Assembly: GCA_005877695.1 (NCBI GenBank) | Contig: VBOA01000010.1 | Location: 11,965 to 74,898 of the forward strand | Origin: Gammaproteobacteria bacterium | Lineage (GTDB): Bacteria; Pseudomonadota; Gammaproteobacteria; Diplorickettsiales; Diplorickettsiaceae | Direction: 5' to 3' | Length of the DNA: 62,934 nt | Shown: one piece after another, positions 46,424-55,862 of the stretch | Layout: every line of letters starts with the position of its first letter | How positions within the stretch are numbered: position 1 is the first letter of the stretch | Position numbers and translations under genes: made by a program | Notes under the pieces: model-generated | Seen by the model: only the letters and a program-made list of their open reading frames with translations | Told to the model about the DNA's origin: nothing | The model's database searches: none

Positions 46424-47242
46424 ATGGATAATATTTCTGATCAAGCACTTCCTGAAACTTCCTTTGAATTTTCTCATTATAATCAAGATAAAATTATAAT
46501 TTCTTTTGGTCCAAAAAATGGATTTTTATGGCGTGGCGAAGCTTTTGATGAAAAAAAGCATTTAATAGAAGGTTTAAATAAAGTTTTTACTGAAGGTTTT
46601 GCGCAAGGGGATGAACAAAGTATTTTAGCAAATTTAGACTATATTAAACAAAACTATCCTGATTTTATTTGTGCGTCTAATACCTATTGTAACGAGGGAG
46701 AGTTTACGGGTTTAGAGCATGAAGATTTTTCCGCTGGAACGTATGGATATGTTTATTTGATTGATACAAGTAAAAAAAATATACAGAGCATTCCATTATG
46801 CGAACAAAATTTATTTAACTCGGTTTTTGTTGCAAATTACACAGAAGTTATTAATGAAGGGCCAGATTACGCAATTATTTCCAAGGCAGGTCCTGAATGC
46901 ATTATAGGTGCTAGACCTTCTGCATTTGTTGCTTATGCCTTAGGAATTAAAGAAACAACCTTTATTATGAACCCTATTTATCAAGGTATTCTTCATCTGG
47001 GTGAAATAAATAAATTTGCGGGTACATCCAAATTTTATACTTTGAGCACGTTAGCGCTAAAATACCCTGATCTACCTATAGAAGAGATCTATAAAAACTA
47101 TTTAAAAGCAGATGAAAAAGCTATGCAATCTGATGCAGCATCATGTGCAGCTCCTAACGTTACTTTTTTTAATAGGCTAAGCTCTGAATCGGAATATATT
47201 CAAAAACATACTCCATCATCAAACTACAACACGAGCATGTAA
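46424..47242 (+). CDS. Putative mono-ADP-ribosyltransferase effector/toxin
   Basis: A 272-aa orphan. Residues 33-165 follow the layout of cholera/pertussis-type ADP-ribosyltransferases: GFLWRGE (R37, the NAD-binding Arg), VFTEGF (54-59), an ASNTY segment (84-88) in the STS position, the strand YGYVYLIDTSKKNI (107-120), and an acidic run ending AGPECIIGARP (E158, candidate catalytic Glu). The C-terminal 100 residues are helical. No signal peptide is present, so secretion by a type IV system is more likely than Sec export. AAGGAT precedes the ATG. It replaces pheST after the rplT operon and overlaps convergent recR by 24 bp. The fold call is by eye. Confidence 0.6.
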   Translation: MDNISDQALPETSFEFSHYNQDKIIISFGPKNGFLWRGEAFDEKKHLIEGLNKVFTEGFAQGDEQSILANLDYIKQNYPDFICASNTYCNEGEFTGLEHEDFSAGTYGYVYLIDTSKKNIQSIPLCEQNLFNSVFVANYTEVINEGPDYAIISKAGPECIIGARPSAFVAYALGIKETTFIMNPIYQGILHLGEINKFAGTSKFYTLSTLALKYPDLPIEEIYKNYLKADEKAMQSDAASCAAPNVTFFNRLSSESEYIQKHTPSSNYNTSM

Positions 47243-47815
47243 GGATCGAGCGAGCGTATGGTTATCAATAAACTCTAGCTCGCTGCCCAATGGTACGCCA
47301 TGGGCAATTCGGCTGATTTTAATTCCTTTTTGTTTAACCAGTTCAGTGAGATAGTGTGCGGTTGCTTCACCTTCTACGGTGGGATTAGTGGCTAAAATGA
47401 TTTCTTGCGGAGGCTGGGTTGTGATGCGTTGGACGAAGTGTTTTATACCTAGTTCTTCAGGGCCTATGCCATCAAGTGGCGACAAGCGGCCCATCAGAAC
47501 AAAATAATAACCACGGTAGCTGGCTGTTTGTTCGATAGCGAGTACATCAACCGGTGTTTCAACCACACAAAGTAGGCTACTATCTCGATTTGGACTTGAA
47601 CATAGCGTACAAATAGGTGTTTCACTTAAGCTCCGACATTGTTCGCAATTTCCAACTTCTTGGATCGCTTGCGCGATAATTTTTGCCAACGCTGAACCAT
47701 CAGCGCGTGCTCTTTCTAGTAAGTGAAAAACCATGCGCTGCGCTGACTTAGGCCCTACTCCTGGTAAGCAACAAAATTGCGCGATCATTTGTGTTATCAA
47801 AGGACTAAATGCCAT
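47219..47815 (-). CDS. recR: Recombination protein RecR
   Basis: RecFOR subunit of 198 aa. N-terminal HhH (FCCLPGVGPKSAQRM), zinc motif CEQCRSLSETPICTLC, and Toprim domain with VVETPVDVLAIEQT and LATNPTVEGEATAHYL. It is last in the dnaX-ybaB-recR operon. Its 3' end overlaps the convergent ADP-ribosyltransferase-like gene by 24 bp. Confidence 0.96.
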   Translation of the reverse strand: MAFSPLITQMIAQFCCLPGVGPKSAQRMVFHLLERARADGSALAKIIAQAIQEVGNCEQCRSLSETPICTLCSSPNRDSSLLCVVETPVDVLAIEQTASYRGYYFVLMGRLSPLDGIGPEELGIKHFVQRITTQPPQEIILATNPTVEGEATAHYLTELVKQKGIKISRIAHGVPLGSELEFIDNHTLARSLHARVVV

Positions 47816-47852
47816 ACGTATTTACATCTATTGAAGCTAAATAATGAATTGC

Positions 47853-48188
47853 TTATTCAGTTGTTGCGATATCACTACTAAATTTTGTTTGCATTAGACT
47901 GGTTAAGTCATTTAATTTTTTACGTGATGCTTGTTCAATTTCTTTTAAGGCCGCATTAAATGCAGCGACTAATAATTCTTCGACAAATTCTTTCGGTTCT
48001 TTTAATGACGCTGGGTCGAGCCAAACAGATTTCACTGTATGTCGGCCATCCATTTCAACCTTAACTATACCGCCACCTGCTTCGCCAGTAACCACTATTT
48101 GTGCTAATTCGGCTTGAGCAGACTGCATTTTGGATTGCATGTCTTGGGCTTGTTTTAACAGCGTGTCTAGGTCAACTTTCATATTCAT
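47853..48188 (-). CDS. ybaB: YbaB/EbfC nucleoid-associated protein
   Basis: A 111-aa dimeric DNA-binding protein of the YbaB/EbfC family: LKQAQDMQSKMQSAQAEL then GEAGGGIVKVEMDGRHTVKSV and a C-terminal acidic helix. Located between dnaX and recR, as in most gammaproteobacteria. ATG 48188 and in-frame ATG 48182 are both possible; GAGGAAAAT stands just upstream. Confidence 0.94.
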   Translation of the reverse strand: MNMKVDLDTLLKQAQDMQSKMQSAQAELAQIVVTGEAGGGIVKVEMDGRHTVKSVWLDPASLKEPKEFVEELLVAAFNAALKEIEQASRKKLNDLTSLMQTKFSSDIATTE

Positions 48189-48267
48189 CTTATTTTCCTC
48201 ATAATAGTAAGTATCTCAAAATACTCGTTCACATCTAGAAGTGCAATCGATATATATAGGGGTCTAT

Positions 48268-49848
48268 TCAATCTTCATCCAGTAGCTGAATCGACTCAGG
48301 CTGTAGTTTAGCATCAAATGTCTGCATAATCGCTTGAATAGTAGGGTCTTCTTGTAATGCGGTAGTTGTCTGCTCTAAACGCTGCGATTTGTGTTGCTGT
48401 TCCAGACGTGCGGGAGTCGATAAATCGGCATCGCCAAGGGTAATTTCTAATGTAGTGGGTTGGCCGAAATAGCCGGAAAGTGCTTGCGCTAACTTAGTTT
48501 CTTGTTTAACACTGCGGAGTGCGGCTTGTCTCGGGTCTAAATATAGAGAAAGGTGGTTGCTTTGATAAGATTGTAAAGCACATTGCTGGGCGAGGGCATA
48601 GGTTAAACCCGTTAAATTCAATTGTTTGATAAGTGCTGGCCAGTGCAAGTTTTTTTGTTGTTTTTGCGGTTGTTCTATTGCTGGACTTATTTTATTACCT
48701 GCAGTGGCCGGTTTTTTCTCCGTCACAGGTGAAATTGTTGATTTGACTAAGCGATGTTGAGCAGTCTGTTGTTCGATAGCGGGCTTAAATGCGAGTAGTC
48801 TCAGCAACATCATTTCAAAGCCTAATCGAGGCGTGGGTGCCAGTGCGAGATCGCGTTGACTAAATAAAGCAATTTGATAATAAAGTTGTATGTCTTCAGG
48901 CGAAAGTTTTTTAGCTAAATTAATAACCGCCTGGGGGTAGTTGGTTTCAGTCTTAAATCGCTGACTGAGTGCCATATTATGTAAAAAAGTAATGAGCTCT
49001 GCAATAACCCACGAAAAATCCACAGCTTGGGCGTTTAATTTTTCAACGAGTGACCAAAGCTGCGCAGTATCTTCTAAAATCAATGCTTCAAGTAAACTGC
49101 TTACTTCAGTATTAGCAACATGACCGAGTAAGGTATTGACGTCCTGTTGGGTCAGCTGTTGATTGGTATAAGCGATTGCTTGATCCAATAAACTTAGTGC
49201 GTCACGTAAACTACCTCGTGCTGCGTGGGCAAGTGGTGAGAGTGCTGTGGGCTCATAAGGAATATTTTCATTGTTTAGTACGTTAGCGAGATGATCACTA
49301 ATTTGCGTAGCAGAAATAATTTTTAAATGAAATTGTAGACAACGTGAAAGGATTGTGGCGGGTAAACGTTGTGGATCAGTTGTGGCTAATAAAAAAATCA
49401 CATGCGGTGGAGGTTCTTCGAGTGTTTTTAATAAGGCATTAAAACTATGCGAGGAAAGCATGTGCACTTCATCAATAAGGTAAATTTTATAACGGCCTTG
49501 ACTAGGCGCATAATGAACATCAGCCAATAGATCACGCGTATCTTCTACTTTGGTGCGTGATGCCGCATCGACTTCAATGAGATCGGTAAAACAATTGGTA
49601 TTAATTGCAAGGCACCTTGCGCATTGATTACAAGGTTCAGGCGTGATCTTGGTTTGGCAATTTAAACATTTAGCGAGTAAACGTGCCAAGGTTGTTTTTC
49701 CAACCCCACGTGTCCCTGTAAAAAGGTAGGCGTGATGAATGCGTTGTGTATTCAGTGCATTTTTTAGGATGCGACAAGTCGATTCTTGACCAATCAACTG
49801 ATCGAATGATTGAGGTCGATATTTTCGCGCAAGGACTTGATAACTCAT
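48268..49848 (-). CDS. dnaX: DNA polymerase III subunits tau/gamma
   Basis: Clamp-loader ATPase of 526 aa. MSYQVLARKYRPQSF opens the protein, with Walker A FTGTRGVGKTT, a four-Cys zinc module (CLNCQTKITPEPCNQCARC), Walker B LIDEVHML and SRCLQFHL. I start at ATG 49848, with AAGGTGG upstream; a frame open from 49905 would run into the SRP RNA gene. A gamma-type frameshift product is not clearly encoded (see rejected items). Downstream: ybaB, recR. Confidence 0.95.
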   Translation of the reverse strand: MSYQVLARKYRPQSFDQLIGQESTCRILKNALNTQRIHHAYLFTGTRGVGKTTLARLLAKCLNCQTKITPEPCNQCARCLAINTNCFTDLIEVDAASRTKVEDTRDLLADVHYAPSQGRYKIYLIDEVHMLSSHSFNALLKTLEEPPPHVIFLLATTDPQRLPATILSRCLQFHLKIISATQISDHLANVLNNENIPYEPTALSPLAHAARGSLRDALSLLDQAIAYTNQQLTQQDVNTLLGHVANTEVSSLLEALILEDTAQLWSLVEKLNAQAVDFSWVIAELITFLHNMALSQRFKTETNYPQAVINLAKKLSPEDIQLYYQIALFSQRDLALAPTPRLGFEMMLLRLLAFKPAIEQQTAQHRLVKSTISPVTEKKPATAGNKISPAIEQPQKQQKNLHWPALIKQLNLTGLTYALAQQCALQSYQSNHLSLYLDPRQAALRSVKQETKLAQALSGYFGQPTTLEITLGDADLSTPARLEQQHKSQRLEQTTTALQEDPTIQAIMQTFDAKLQPESIQLLDED

Positions 49849-49881
49849 TAAGAACCACCTTGACCTGATTATCAGATCTTT

Positions 49882-49999
49882 AATGGAGGCAGTTATAGCA
49901 GCCACACCTCGGCACCCGCATGGACAACTACCGCTGCTTCCTTCCGGATCTGACGGGGTTCGCTGCTTTGCGTTGCGAAGGGACCGATATAACCACCAT
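49882..49999 (-). ncRNA. ffs: 4.5S signal recognition particle RNA
   Basis: The invariant SRP domain-IV sequence is present on the minus strand: GTCAGATCCGGAAGG followed by AAGCAGC, as in E. coli ffs. Ends pair: AATGGTGGTTATA near 49999 with TATAACTGCCTCCATT near 49882. Length is about 118 nt. It lies between tRNA-Ser and dnaX on the same strand, the tRNA CCA abutting the RNA's 5' end. Exact ends are approximate. Confidence 0.93.
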
Positions 50000-50089
50000 T
50001 GGCGGAGAGAGCGGGATTCGAACCCGCGGTAGGGATAAACCTACACACACTTTCCAGGCGTGCTCCTTAAGCCGCTCGGACACCTCTCC
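50000..50089 (-). tRNA. tRNA-Ser (GGA)
   Basis: Ninety-nt class II tRNA with acceptor GGAGAGG paired to TCTCTCC (one G-U), D-arm GTCCGAGCGGCTTAAGGAGC, anticodon loop CTGGAAA (GGA), a long variable arm (GTAGGTTTATCCCTAC), T-arm GCGGG TTCGAAT CCCGC, discriminator G and encoded CCA at 50002-50000. Directly joined to ffs, so RNase P/tRNase processing of a common precursor is likely. Confidence 0.95.
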
Positions 50090-50101
50090 CAGAAAGTTGC
50101 C

Positions 50102-50130
50102 AGGTTAAACTAGAATACATAATTTGGCAA
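50102..50130 (-). promoter_or_regulatory. Promoter of tRNA-Ser-ffs
   Basis: TTGCCA (50130-50125), a 17-nt spacer, TAACCT (50107-50102) on the minus strand. A transcript would start about 5 nt before the tRNA. Good spacing but imperfect -10. Confidence 0.45.
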
Positions 50131-50215
50131 TTAGCATTATCAGGAATTGGCGAATTGGATGAAAACGATAATAGAATTTCGTATATACTCTTTGCATTGG
50201 AATTGTTGTCGTGCA

Positions 50216-50275
50216 GCCGCTCAACTCGCGATCCTCATGTATATGTTAATACATTCTAGTTGTTTCACTATGCGG
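50216..50275 (+). repeat. Interspersed hairpin repeat, copy B
   Basis: Carries CAACTCGCGATCCTCATGTA, then a palindrome ATGTAT-n6-ATACAT, then CTAGTTGTTTCA and ending GCGG. It is the best-conserved of the three copies and lies between the tRNA-Ser promoter and prfC. Confidence 0.65.
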
Positions 50276-50366
50276 AACCACTCTCAAAAAACTTAATTGT
50301 TATGAGTATACAATAACAACTTCTTTAAAATAATAGTTATTTTTAATATTAAATTCATGGGTTTTT

Positions 50367-51953
50367 ATGTCAGACGAATCGTATCCGGAAGAAATTTTAT
50401 CAAGAAGAACATTTGCAATTATCTCTCACCCAGACGCGGGTAAAACCACATTGACAGAAAAACTGTTGTTATGGGGAGGTGTCATACAGCTTGCCGGAAC
50501 AGTTAAAGCGCGTAAAGCCGCGCACCATGCCACTTCGGATTGGATGGCGTTAGAAAAGGAAAGAGGAATTTCTGTGACAACTTCTGTCATGCAATTTCCT
50601 TATCAAAATTGCATTTTTAATTTATTAGATACACCGGGCCATGCTGATTTCTCGGAGGATACTTATCGAACCTTAACGGCTGTCGATTCTGCTTTAATGG
50701 TGATTGATGCTGCCAAAGGGGTAGAGCCGAGGACAAAAAAATTATTAGAGATTTGTCGTTTACGTCAGATTCCAATTTTGACGTTTATTAATAAAATGGA
50801 TAGAGAAGCGCGTACGCCCATCGAGTTATTAGACGATATTGAATCAACATTGGGAATAGCTTGTGCGCCGATTACTTGGCCTATTGGTATGGGAAAACAA
50901 TTTAAAGGCATTTACCATACTTTAGAGGACAAAGTTTATTTTTATGTATCATCAAGTAATTTAAAACGGAGAGAAAGTGAATGTTTTCCAGGTCTTAACC
51001 ATCCCAAAGTGAAAGAACGGGTTGGCGTTTTATTTGATGAATTACAGGATGAATTGGCCCTGATTAAGGGAGCAAGTGTAGATTTTAATGAACAAAGTTA
51101 TCTTGCTGGAAAATTAACACCGGTTTTTTTTGGTTCAGCGATTAATAATTTTGGCATACAAGAATTATTAGCCGCTTTTGTGAAATATGCTCCTTGTCCG
51201 CAGCCTAGACAAACTGACGTTCGAAGAGTTCAACCAGGAGAAAGTAATTTTAGCGGGTTTGTATTTAAAATTCAGGCGAATATGGATCCTGCGCATCGTG
51301 ACCGTGTTGCTTTCTTACGAGTATGTTCTGGAAAATACACACCAGGTATGAAAATATTTCATGTCCGAACCCAGCGTGAAATTACAGTGCATAATGCACT
51401 GACTTTTATGGCAGGCGACAGAGTGAGAGCCGAAGAAGCATGGCCAGGTGATATTATTGGATTACATAACCATGGTACGATACAGATCGGTGATAGTTTT
51501 ACACTGGGTGAGACCTTAAAGTTTACTGGAATTCCTTCGTTTTCACCGGAATTATTTCAACGGGTTCGTTTAAAAGATCCGTTGAAATCTAAAGCATTAT
51601 TAAAAGGGCTAATGCAGCTCTCTGAAGAAGGCGCAATACAGATTTTTAGGCCTTTAAACAGGAGCGAATTAATTTTAGGGGCAGTCGGTGTTTTGCAATT
51701 TGATGTGGTGGCTTATCGGTTAAAGCATGAGTACCGAGTAGAATGTGCCTATGAATCGATTAATATCGTGGCGGCGCGTTGGGTAAGTTCTGATGATAAT
51801 AAACAATTAAAAGAATTCCAACATCGACTTATTTTAAACTTGGCCCATGATGCGAAAGAAAATCTGATTTATTTAGCACCGAGTCATGTTAATTTAAAGC
51901 TGACCATGGAACGCTGGCCAACTATTTGTTTCTCACAATTAAAGGAGATCTAA
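50367..51953 (+). CDS. prfC: Peptide chain release factor 3
   Basis: GTPase of 528 aa that recycles RF1/RF2 from ribosomes. G-domain motifs: [15 protein letters not shown] (P-loop), [12 protein letters not shown] (switch I), [16 protein letters not shown], and [21 protein letters not shown] matches the family. Length matches RF3 and is shorter than EF-G. It stands upstream of the broken hybrid kinase. Confidence 0.96.
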   Translation: MSDESYPEEILSRRTFAIISHPDAGKTTLTEKLLLWGGVIQLAGTVKARKAAHHATSDWMALEKERGISVTTSVMQFPYQNCIFNLLDTPGHADFSEDTYRTLTAVDSALMVIDAAKGVEPRTKKLLEICRLRQIPILTFINKMDREARTPIELLDDIESTLGIACAPITWPIGMGKQFKGIYHTLEDKVYFYVSSSNLKRRESECFPGLNHPKVKERVGVLFDELQDELALIKGASVDFNEQSYLAGKLTPVFFGSAINNFGIQELLAAFVKYAPCPQPRQTDVRRVQPGESNFSGFVFKIQANMDPAHRDRVAFLRVCSGKYTPGMKIFHVRTQREITVHNALTFMAGDRVRAEEAWPGDIIGLHNHGTIQIGDSFTLGETLKFTGIPSFSPELFQRVRLKDPLKSKALLKGLMQLSEEGAIQIFRPLNRSELILGAVGVLQFDVVAYRLKHEYRVECAYESINIVAARWVSSDDNKQLKEFQHRLILNLAHDAKENLIYLAPSHVNLKLTMERWPTICFSQLKEI

Positions 51954-51998
51954 GCTTTTTGATAATAGTTTGAAGTTTGTACTCATGAAGGAAAAAAT

Positions 51999-53230
51999 AT
52001 GAAAGAAGAAGCCTATCAGCATTTATTAGCAACGATCATCAAAAATGCTAGACGTGCGGAAAATGCTAATCGTACAAAGTCAGATTTTATTTCTAATTTG
52101 AGTTATGAGCTGCGTACTACCTTGGCTAATATTATCGGTATTGCGCAATTATTAAGTATGGATTGCTTATTGCCTACCCAACAACGTTATGTTGCGGATA
52201 TCCTAGAGGCATGCGAAACTATTTTGCCTTTAGTGAATCGAATGTTGAATCTTTCTGAGTTAGAAGCACAACATATCGAGCTACAATTCAGTAGTTTTAA
52301 TTTAAAAAACTTGCTAGAAAAAATGATGAGTCAGCTATCTTACCAGGCAGGTATACGTGGTTTACAGCTAATCCTCGATTATTCAGAAGAGATCCCACTG
52401 GTGTGGGTAGGTGATCCGAATTTGATTTACCATATCTTGTTTCACCTAAGCAGTCATGCTTTGATCAATACTGAACAGGGTATAGTCATGATACAGGTTG
52501 TAAGTGCAATAAAGGAATCTGCCCCTTCGCACACCGAACTTATAGTGAGTATTAAAGATACCGGAAGGGGGGATGGGTGAAGCTGAGCTATTAGAATTAA
52601 ATGCTTGCTTTAAGCAATTTAGTCATCAGAAAAATCGGTGCTATCGGACATTTAATTTAGGCTTAGGCATTATCTTAACTTATTTGCGCGTTTTAAAAGC
52701 AACTTTAGAAGTTGAAAGCTCGCTTGGAAAGGGAAGTCAATTTATTTGTCGGATTCCCTTAAAAGAGTTTAAAGAGAGTCTTGTGTTGCAACGAGCGTGG
52801 TAAAAAAAAATAGCTTGGATATTGCCAACGTGGTGACATTGACACTACGTATTTTGGTAATAGAGGATAACATAATTATTCAGCGTATTTATAGTTTGCT
52901 TTTAAAAAAAAAGGAATAGCTTTCGATATCGCCAGCAATGCAGAAATGGCTTTAAACTATTATATGCAAAATCACTACGATCTTATTCTCATCGATATTG
53001 CTTTGCCGGATAGTGATGGTATTGCAATTACCCAGATAATTCGACAACAAGAAACAGACGAAGAACACATTCCTATCATTGCATTAACCGCTTACGGACA
53101 GTCAACAGATCGACAACAATTTCTTCAAGCCGGTATCGACGAAGTATTGGTTAAACCGATTAAACTAGAACAAATGGATTATCTACTGGAAAAATGGATA
53201 GTACCTAAAAGTAGTGAATGTTCTAATTAA
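51999..53230 (+). pseudogene. Hybrid sensor histidine kinase, decayed
   Basis: Three fragments of one gene. Residues 31-42 read ISNLSYELRTTL where the phospho-acceptor HELRTPL box is expected, so His is Tyr (Y36). The N-box reads ILFHLSSHALINT with His at 153 in place of Asn. The D-box DTGRG is kept. Then come three frameshifts: an extra G in G6 at 52567-52572; an A9 run at 52802-52810; and a missing A at 52904-52912. A receiver domain follows (VIEDN, LILIDIALPDSDG, LVKPI) and appears intact. The gene once coded about 400 residues with no sensor. Catalytic substitutions argue for true decay, though homopolymer errors may add to it. Confidence 0.8.
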
Positions 53231-53231
53231 G

Positions 53232-53948
53232 TTAAGTCAGTTGTTTTAGTTGTAAACGTTCTTGTTCTAAAAAGATTTGTACACTGCCTTTAGTTAATGT
53301 TTGCTGTAAATCTTGCAAATCTTCACTAAGCCAATAATGACCAGCAATTGCTACGAGTTCCGCTTCTAAGTTTTGGCAAAAAATATGCGTATGTTGATTT
53401 CCAGAAACGCCTGCTAATGCGCGACCTTTTAATCGACCATAAATATGGATGTTACCATCCGCTAAAAGCTCAGCTCCCGGGCTGACAGAGGCAATTATAA
53501 TGAGATCACTATTTTTCGCATAGATCTGTTGGCCTGAGCGTACCGGTTGGGTAATCAGCTTAGAATGTATTGCGGGTGTTGGCACATTGGGTTTGGAAGT
53601 AGTGTCGGTAGTTTCAGTTTTTATATTAGCGAGGATTGCAAGTCCTGATTGTATCGCTAAGGTTTGTTGCTCAGCAGTACCACCGCGAACTCCAACAGGA
53701 ATTAAGCCATAACCACGTAGACAGCTAATAATCGCAGGAAAATCAATGTGATTGGTTACTGAAGGCAAAGAAAATAAATCTAAAATAATCGGTAATTGTT
53801 GAAAAAAGCGTGGAGTTTGCTCAACTAAAGGTTTTAATTGTTGATGAACTAATTGTGCATCGGCGTTTAATAAATGAAACGTTGTTAGTGTGAATAGACT
53901 CGCCTTTAACTTAAAGGCTTCTTGTGATGTTCCCATCAAACTGTGCAT
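53232..53948 (-). CDS. minC: Septum site-determining protein MinC
   Basis: FtsZ-assembly inhibitor of 238 aa. N-terminal domain residues 10-115, a linker rich in Thr/Pro, and the C-terminal beta-helix with HIYGRLKGRALAGVSGNQHTHIFCQNLEAELVAIAG, which is the MinC family signature. In most bacteria minC precedes minD and minE; neither is present here, so they must lie elsewhere or be absent. AGGTGG precedes ATG 53948. Convergent with the kinase pseudogene (1-bp gap). Confidence 0.93.
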   Translation of the reverse strand: MHSLMGTSQEAFKLKASLFTLTTFHLLNADAQLVHQQLKPLVEQTPRFFQQLPIILDLFSLPSVTNHIDFPAIISCLRGYGLIPVGVRGGTAEQQTLAIQSGLAILANIKTETTDTTSKPNVPTPAIHSKLITQPVRSGQQIYAKNSDLIIIASVSPGAELLADGNIHIYGRLKGRALAGVSGNQHTHIFCQNLEAELVAIAGHYWLSEDLQDLQQTLTKGSVQIFLEQERLQLKQLT

Positions 53949-54049
53949 AAATAGTCCACCTGATCGCGATAAAATGTCGAAATAAAATAGGCATTATATA
54001 CTAAAACTTAAGAGGGAATGCTCGCCTTTAATTTTATAGGGGTGCTAGG

Positions 54050-55708
54050 ATGGAAAAAATTTGGTTGAATCGTTATCAGCAACAAGTTCCTGCTGAGATT
54101 AACTCTGATATTTATCAATCACTCGATCGATTATTTACAGAGGCTTGCGAAAAATTCCATTCGCTACCTGCGCTAAGTTTTTTTCAACAAACCATTAGCT
54201 ATGAGCAATGGGCTGATTTAAGCCGCAGCTTAGCAGCTTATTTACAGCAACAATTGAAGTTGAGTAAAGGGACTAAAGTTGCACTTATGTTACCCAATTG
54301 TCCACAATATATGATATCAATTTTTGCTATATTGCGCGCAGGATTGGTGGTGACTAACGTAAATCCTTTTTACACATTACCCGAGTTTGTTCAGCAGGTT
54401 GATCATTCACAAGCAGAGTTATTAATTATATTAAGTAATTTTCTACCTAATGTAATTCAGTCATTAACAAAAACCCGAATAAAATATGTCATTACCACCC
54501 ATTTAGGCGATATGCTCACGTGGCCGCGGTCTTGGCTAATCAATATTTCCGCAGATTGGTTGATTAAAAACCAAAAGCAAAAAAATTCGGCGGTACATCC
54601 GATTGATTTCTTAGCGGCCATTAAAATGGGTCGAAAATTAACATTATCAACGATTGTAACTAAAAGAGAAGATCTAGCTTTTCTACAATATACGGGGGGC
54701 ACGACCGGAGTTCCAAAGGGGGCGATGCTAACCCATCGTAATATGTTAGCCAACATCGAGCAATTAACGGCTTGGGTCAGACCTATTTTATGTGAAGGCC
54801 AAGAAACATTTATTACCGCTTTACCGTTGTATCACATTTTTTCATTGATGGTTAATGGCTTAATGTGTGTGCGGTTAGGTGGGAAAAATTGTTTAATTCC
54901 TGATGCTCGAAACATAAAGCAGCTGATTCAGGTACTTGCAAACACACCCTTTAGTACATTGTTGGGTGTTAATACTTTATTTAAAGCACTGCTGAGACAT
55001 CGTACCTTTACAAAATTAGATTTTAGTAGCTTAAAGATTGCTTTAGGAGGAGGTGCCCCTATCCAATCTACTGTTAAAATTTGCTGGAAACAAATAACTG
55101 GAAAATTATTATTAGAAGGCTATGGTTTGACTGAAGCATCGCCGGTGGTATGTGCCCCACCTTGGGACTTAGTTGTTGCGGGTGATCATGTCGGTTTACC
55201 ACTTCCTTCTACAGATATTCGTCTTTGTGATGATAAAAAAAATGAAGTGAAAATTGGGGAAATAGGTGAATTATGGGTTAAAGGTCCTCAAGTCATGCGA
55301 AATTATTGGATGCAAGCGGCCGATGTGGAATATGAATTAACGCCCGACGGATGGTTATTAACCGGCGATTTAGCGCGTATTGATCAGCAAGGGTTTGTGT
55401 TTATCGTCGGGCGAAAAAAAGAACTGATTTTAGTTTCGGGGTTTAATGTTTATCCTGAAGAGGTTGAACATGTTATTCAACAAAATCCAAAAGTTAAAGA
55501 AGTAGCTGTGATAGGCGTTCCATCCAATAAAACCGGTGAAGCCATTAAAGCCTTTGTGGTGAGAGCAGATGAAAGTCTTACTGCAGAAGAATTATTAGAT
55601 TATTGCCGTTCGGCATTGACGGCTTATAAGTTACCGCATGATATTACCTTTCTGAATCATCTGCCAAAATCTATGTTGGGAAAAGTATTAAAAAAAGATT
55701 TACATTAG
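54050..55708 (+). CDS. fadD: Long-chain fatty-acid-CoA ligase
   Basis: AMP-forming ligase of 552 aa that activates fatty acids. Signature YTGGTTGVPKGAMLTHRN, LEGYGLTEASPVV (motif 2), and GWLLTGDLARIDQQGFVFIVGRKKELILVSG; the catalytic Lys near the C-terminus is in PKSMLGKVLKK. Matches FadD length. In an intracellular bacterium it would feed host fatty acids into metabolism, but that is inference. Confidence 0.92.
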   Translation: MEKIWLNRYQQQVPAEINSDIYQSLDRLFTEACEKFHSLPALSFFQQTISYEQWADLSRSLAAYLQQQLKLSKGTKVALMLPNCPQYMISIFAILRAGLVVTNVNPFYTLPEFVQQVDHSQAELLIILSNFLPNVIQSLTKTRIKYVITTHLGDMLTWPRSWLINISADWLIKNQKQKNSAVHPIDFLAAIKMGRKLTLSTIVTKREDLAFLQYTGGTTGVPKGAMLTHRNMLANIEQLTAWVRPILCEGQETFITALPLYHIFSLMVNGLMCVRLGGKNCLIPDARNIKQLIQVLANTPFSTLLGVNTLFKALLRHRTFTKLDFSSLKIALGGGAPIQSTVKICWKQITGKLLLEGYGLTEASPVVCAPPWDLVVAGDHVGLPLPSTDIRLCDDKKNEVKIGEIGELWVKGPQVMRNYWMQAADVEYELTPDGWLLTGDLARIDQQGFVFIVGRKKELILVSGFNVYPEEVEHVIQQNPKVKEVAVIGVPSNKTGEAIKAFVVRADESLTAEELLDYCRSALTAYKLPHDITFLNHLPKSMLGKVLKKDLH

Positions 55709-55862
55709 TTTTTTTAAAGTTAATTTATTATTAAATATTGATTTTATTTTTATTTTAAATTTTATTTAAAAATTAAATTTTATTGACAATTTCATTTGAT
55801 GAAAGTAGCCTACAATTTATTAAAAATAATACCAATAAAAAAAATAATAAAAGTAGGTATTT

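Noticed and set aside
48600..48680. A AAA AAC slippery heptamer in dnaX as a gamma frameshift site
   Set aside because: The -1 frame after it has no nearby stop and no clear stimulatory stem, so a gamma product is not supported.
49920..50108. 62-codon + strand frame
   Set aside because: Antisense to ffs and tRNA-Ser, which are certain.
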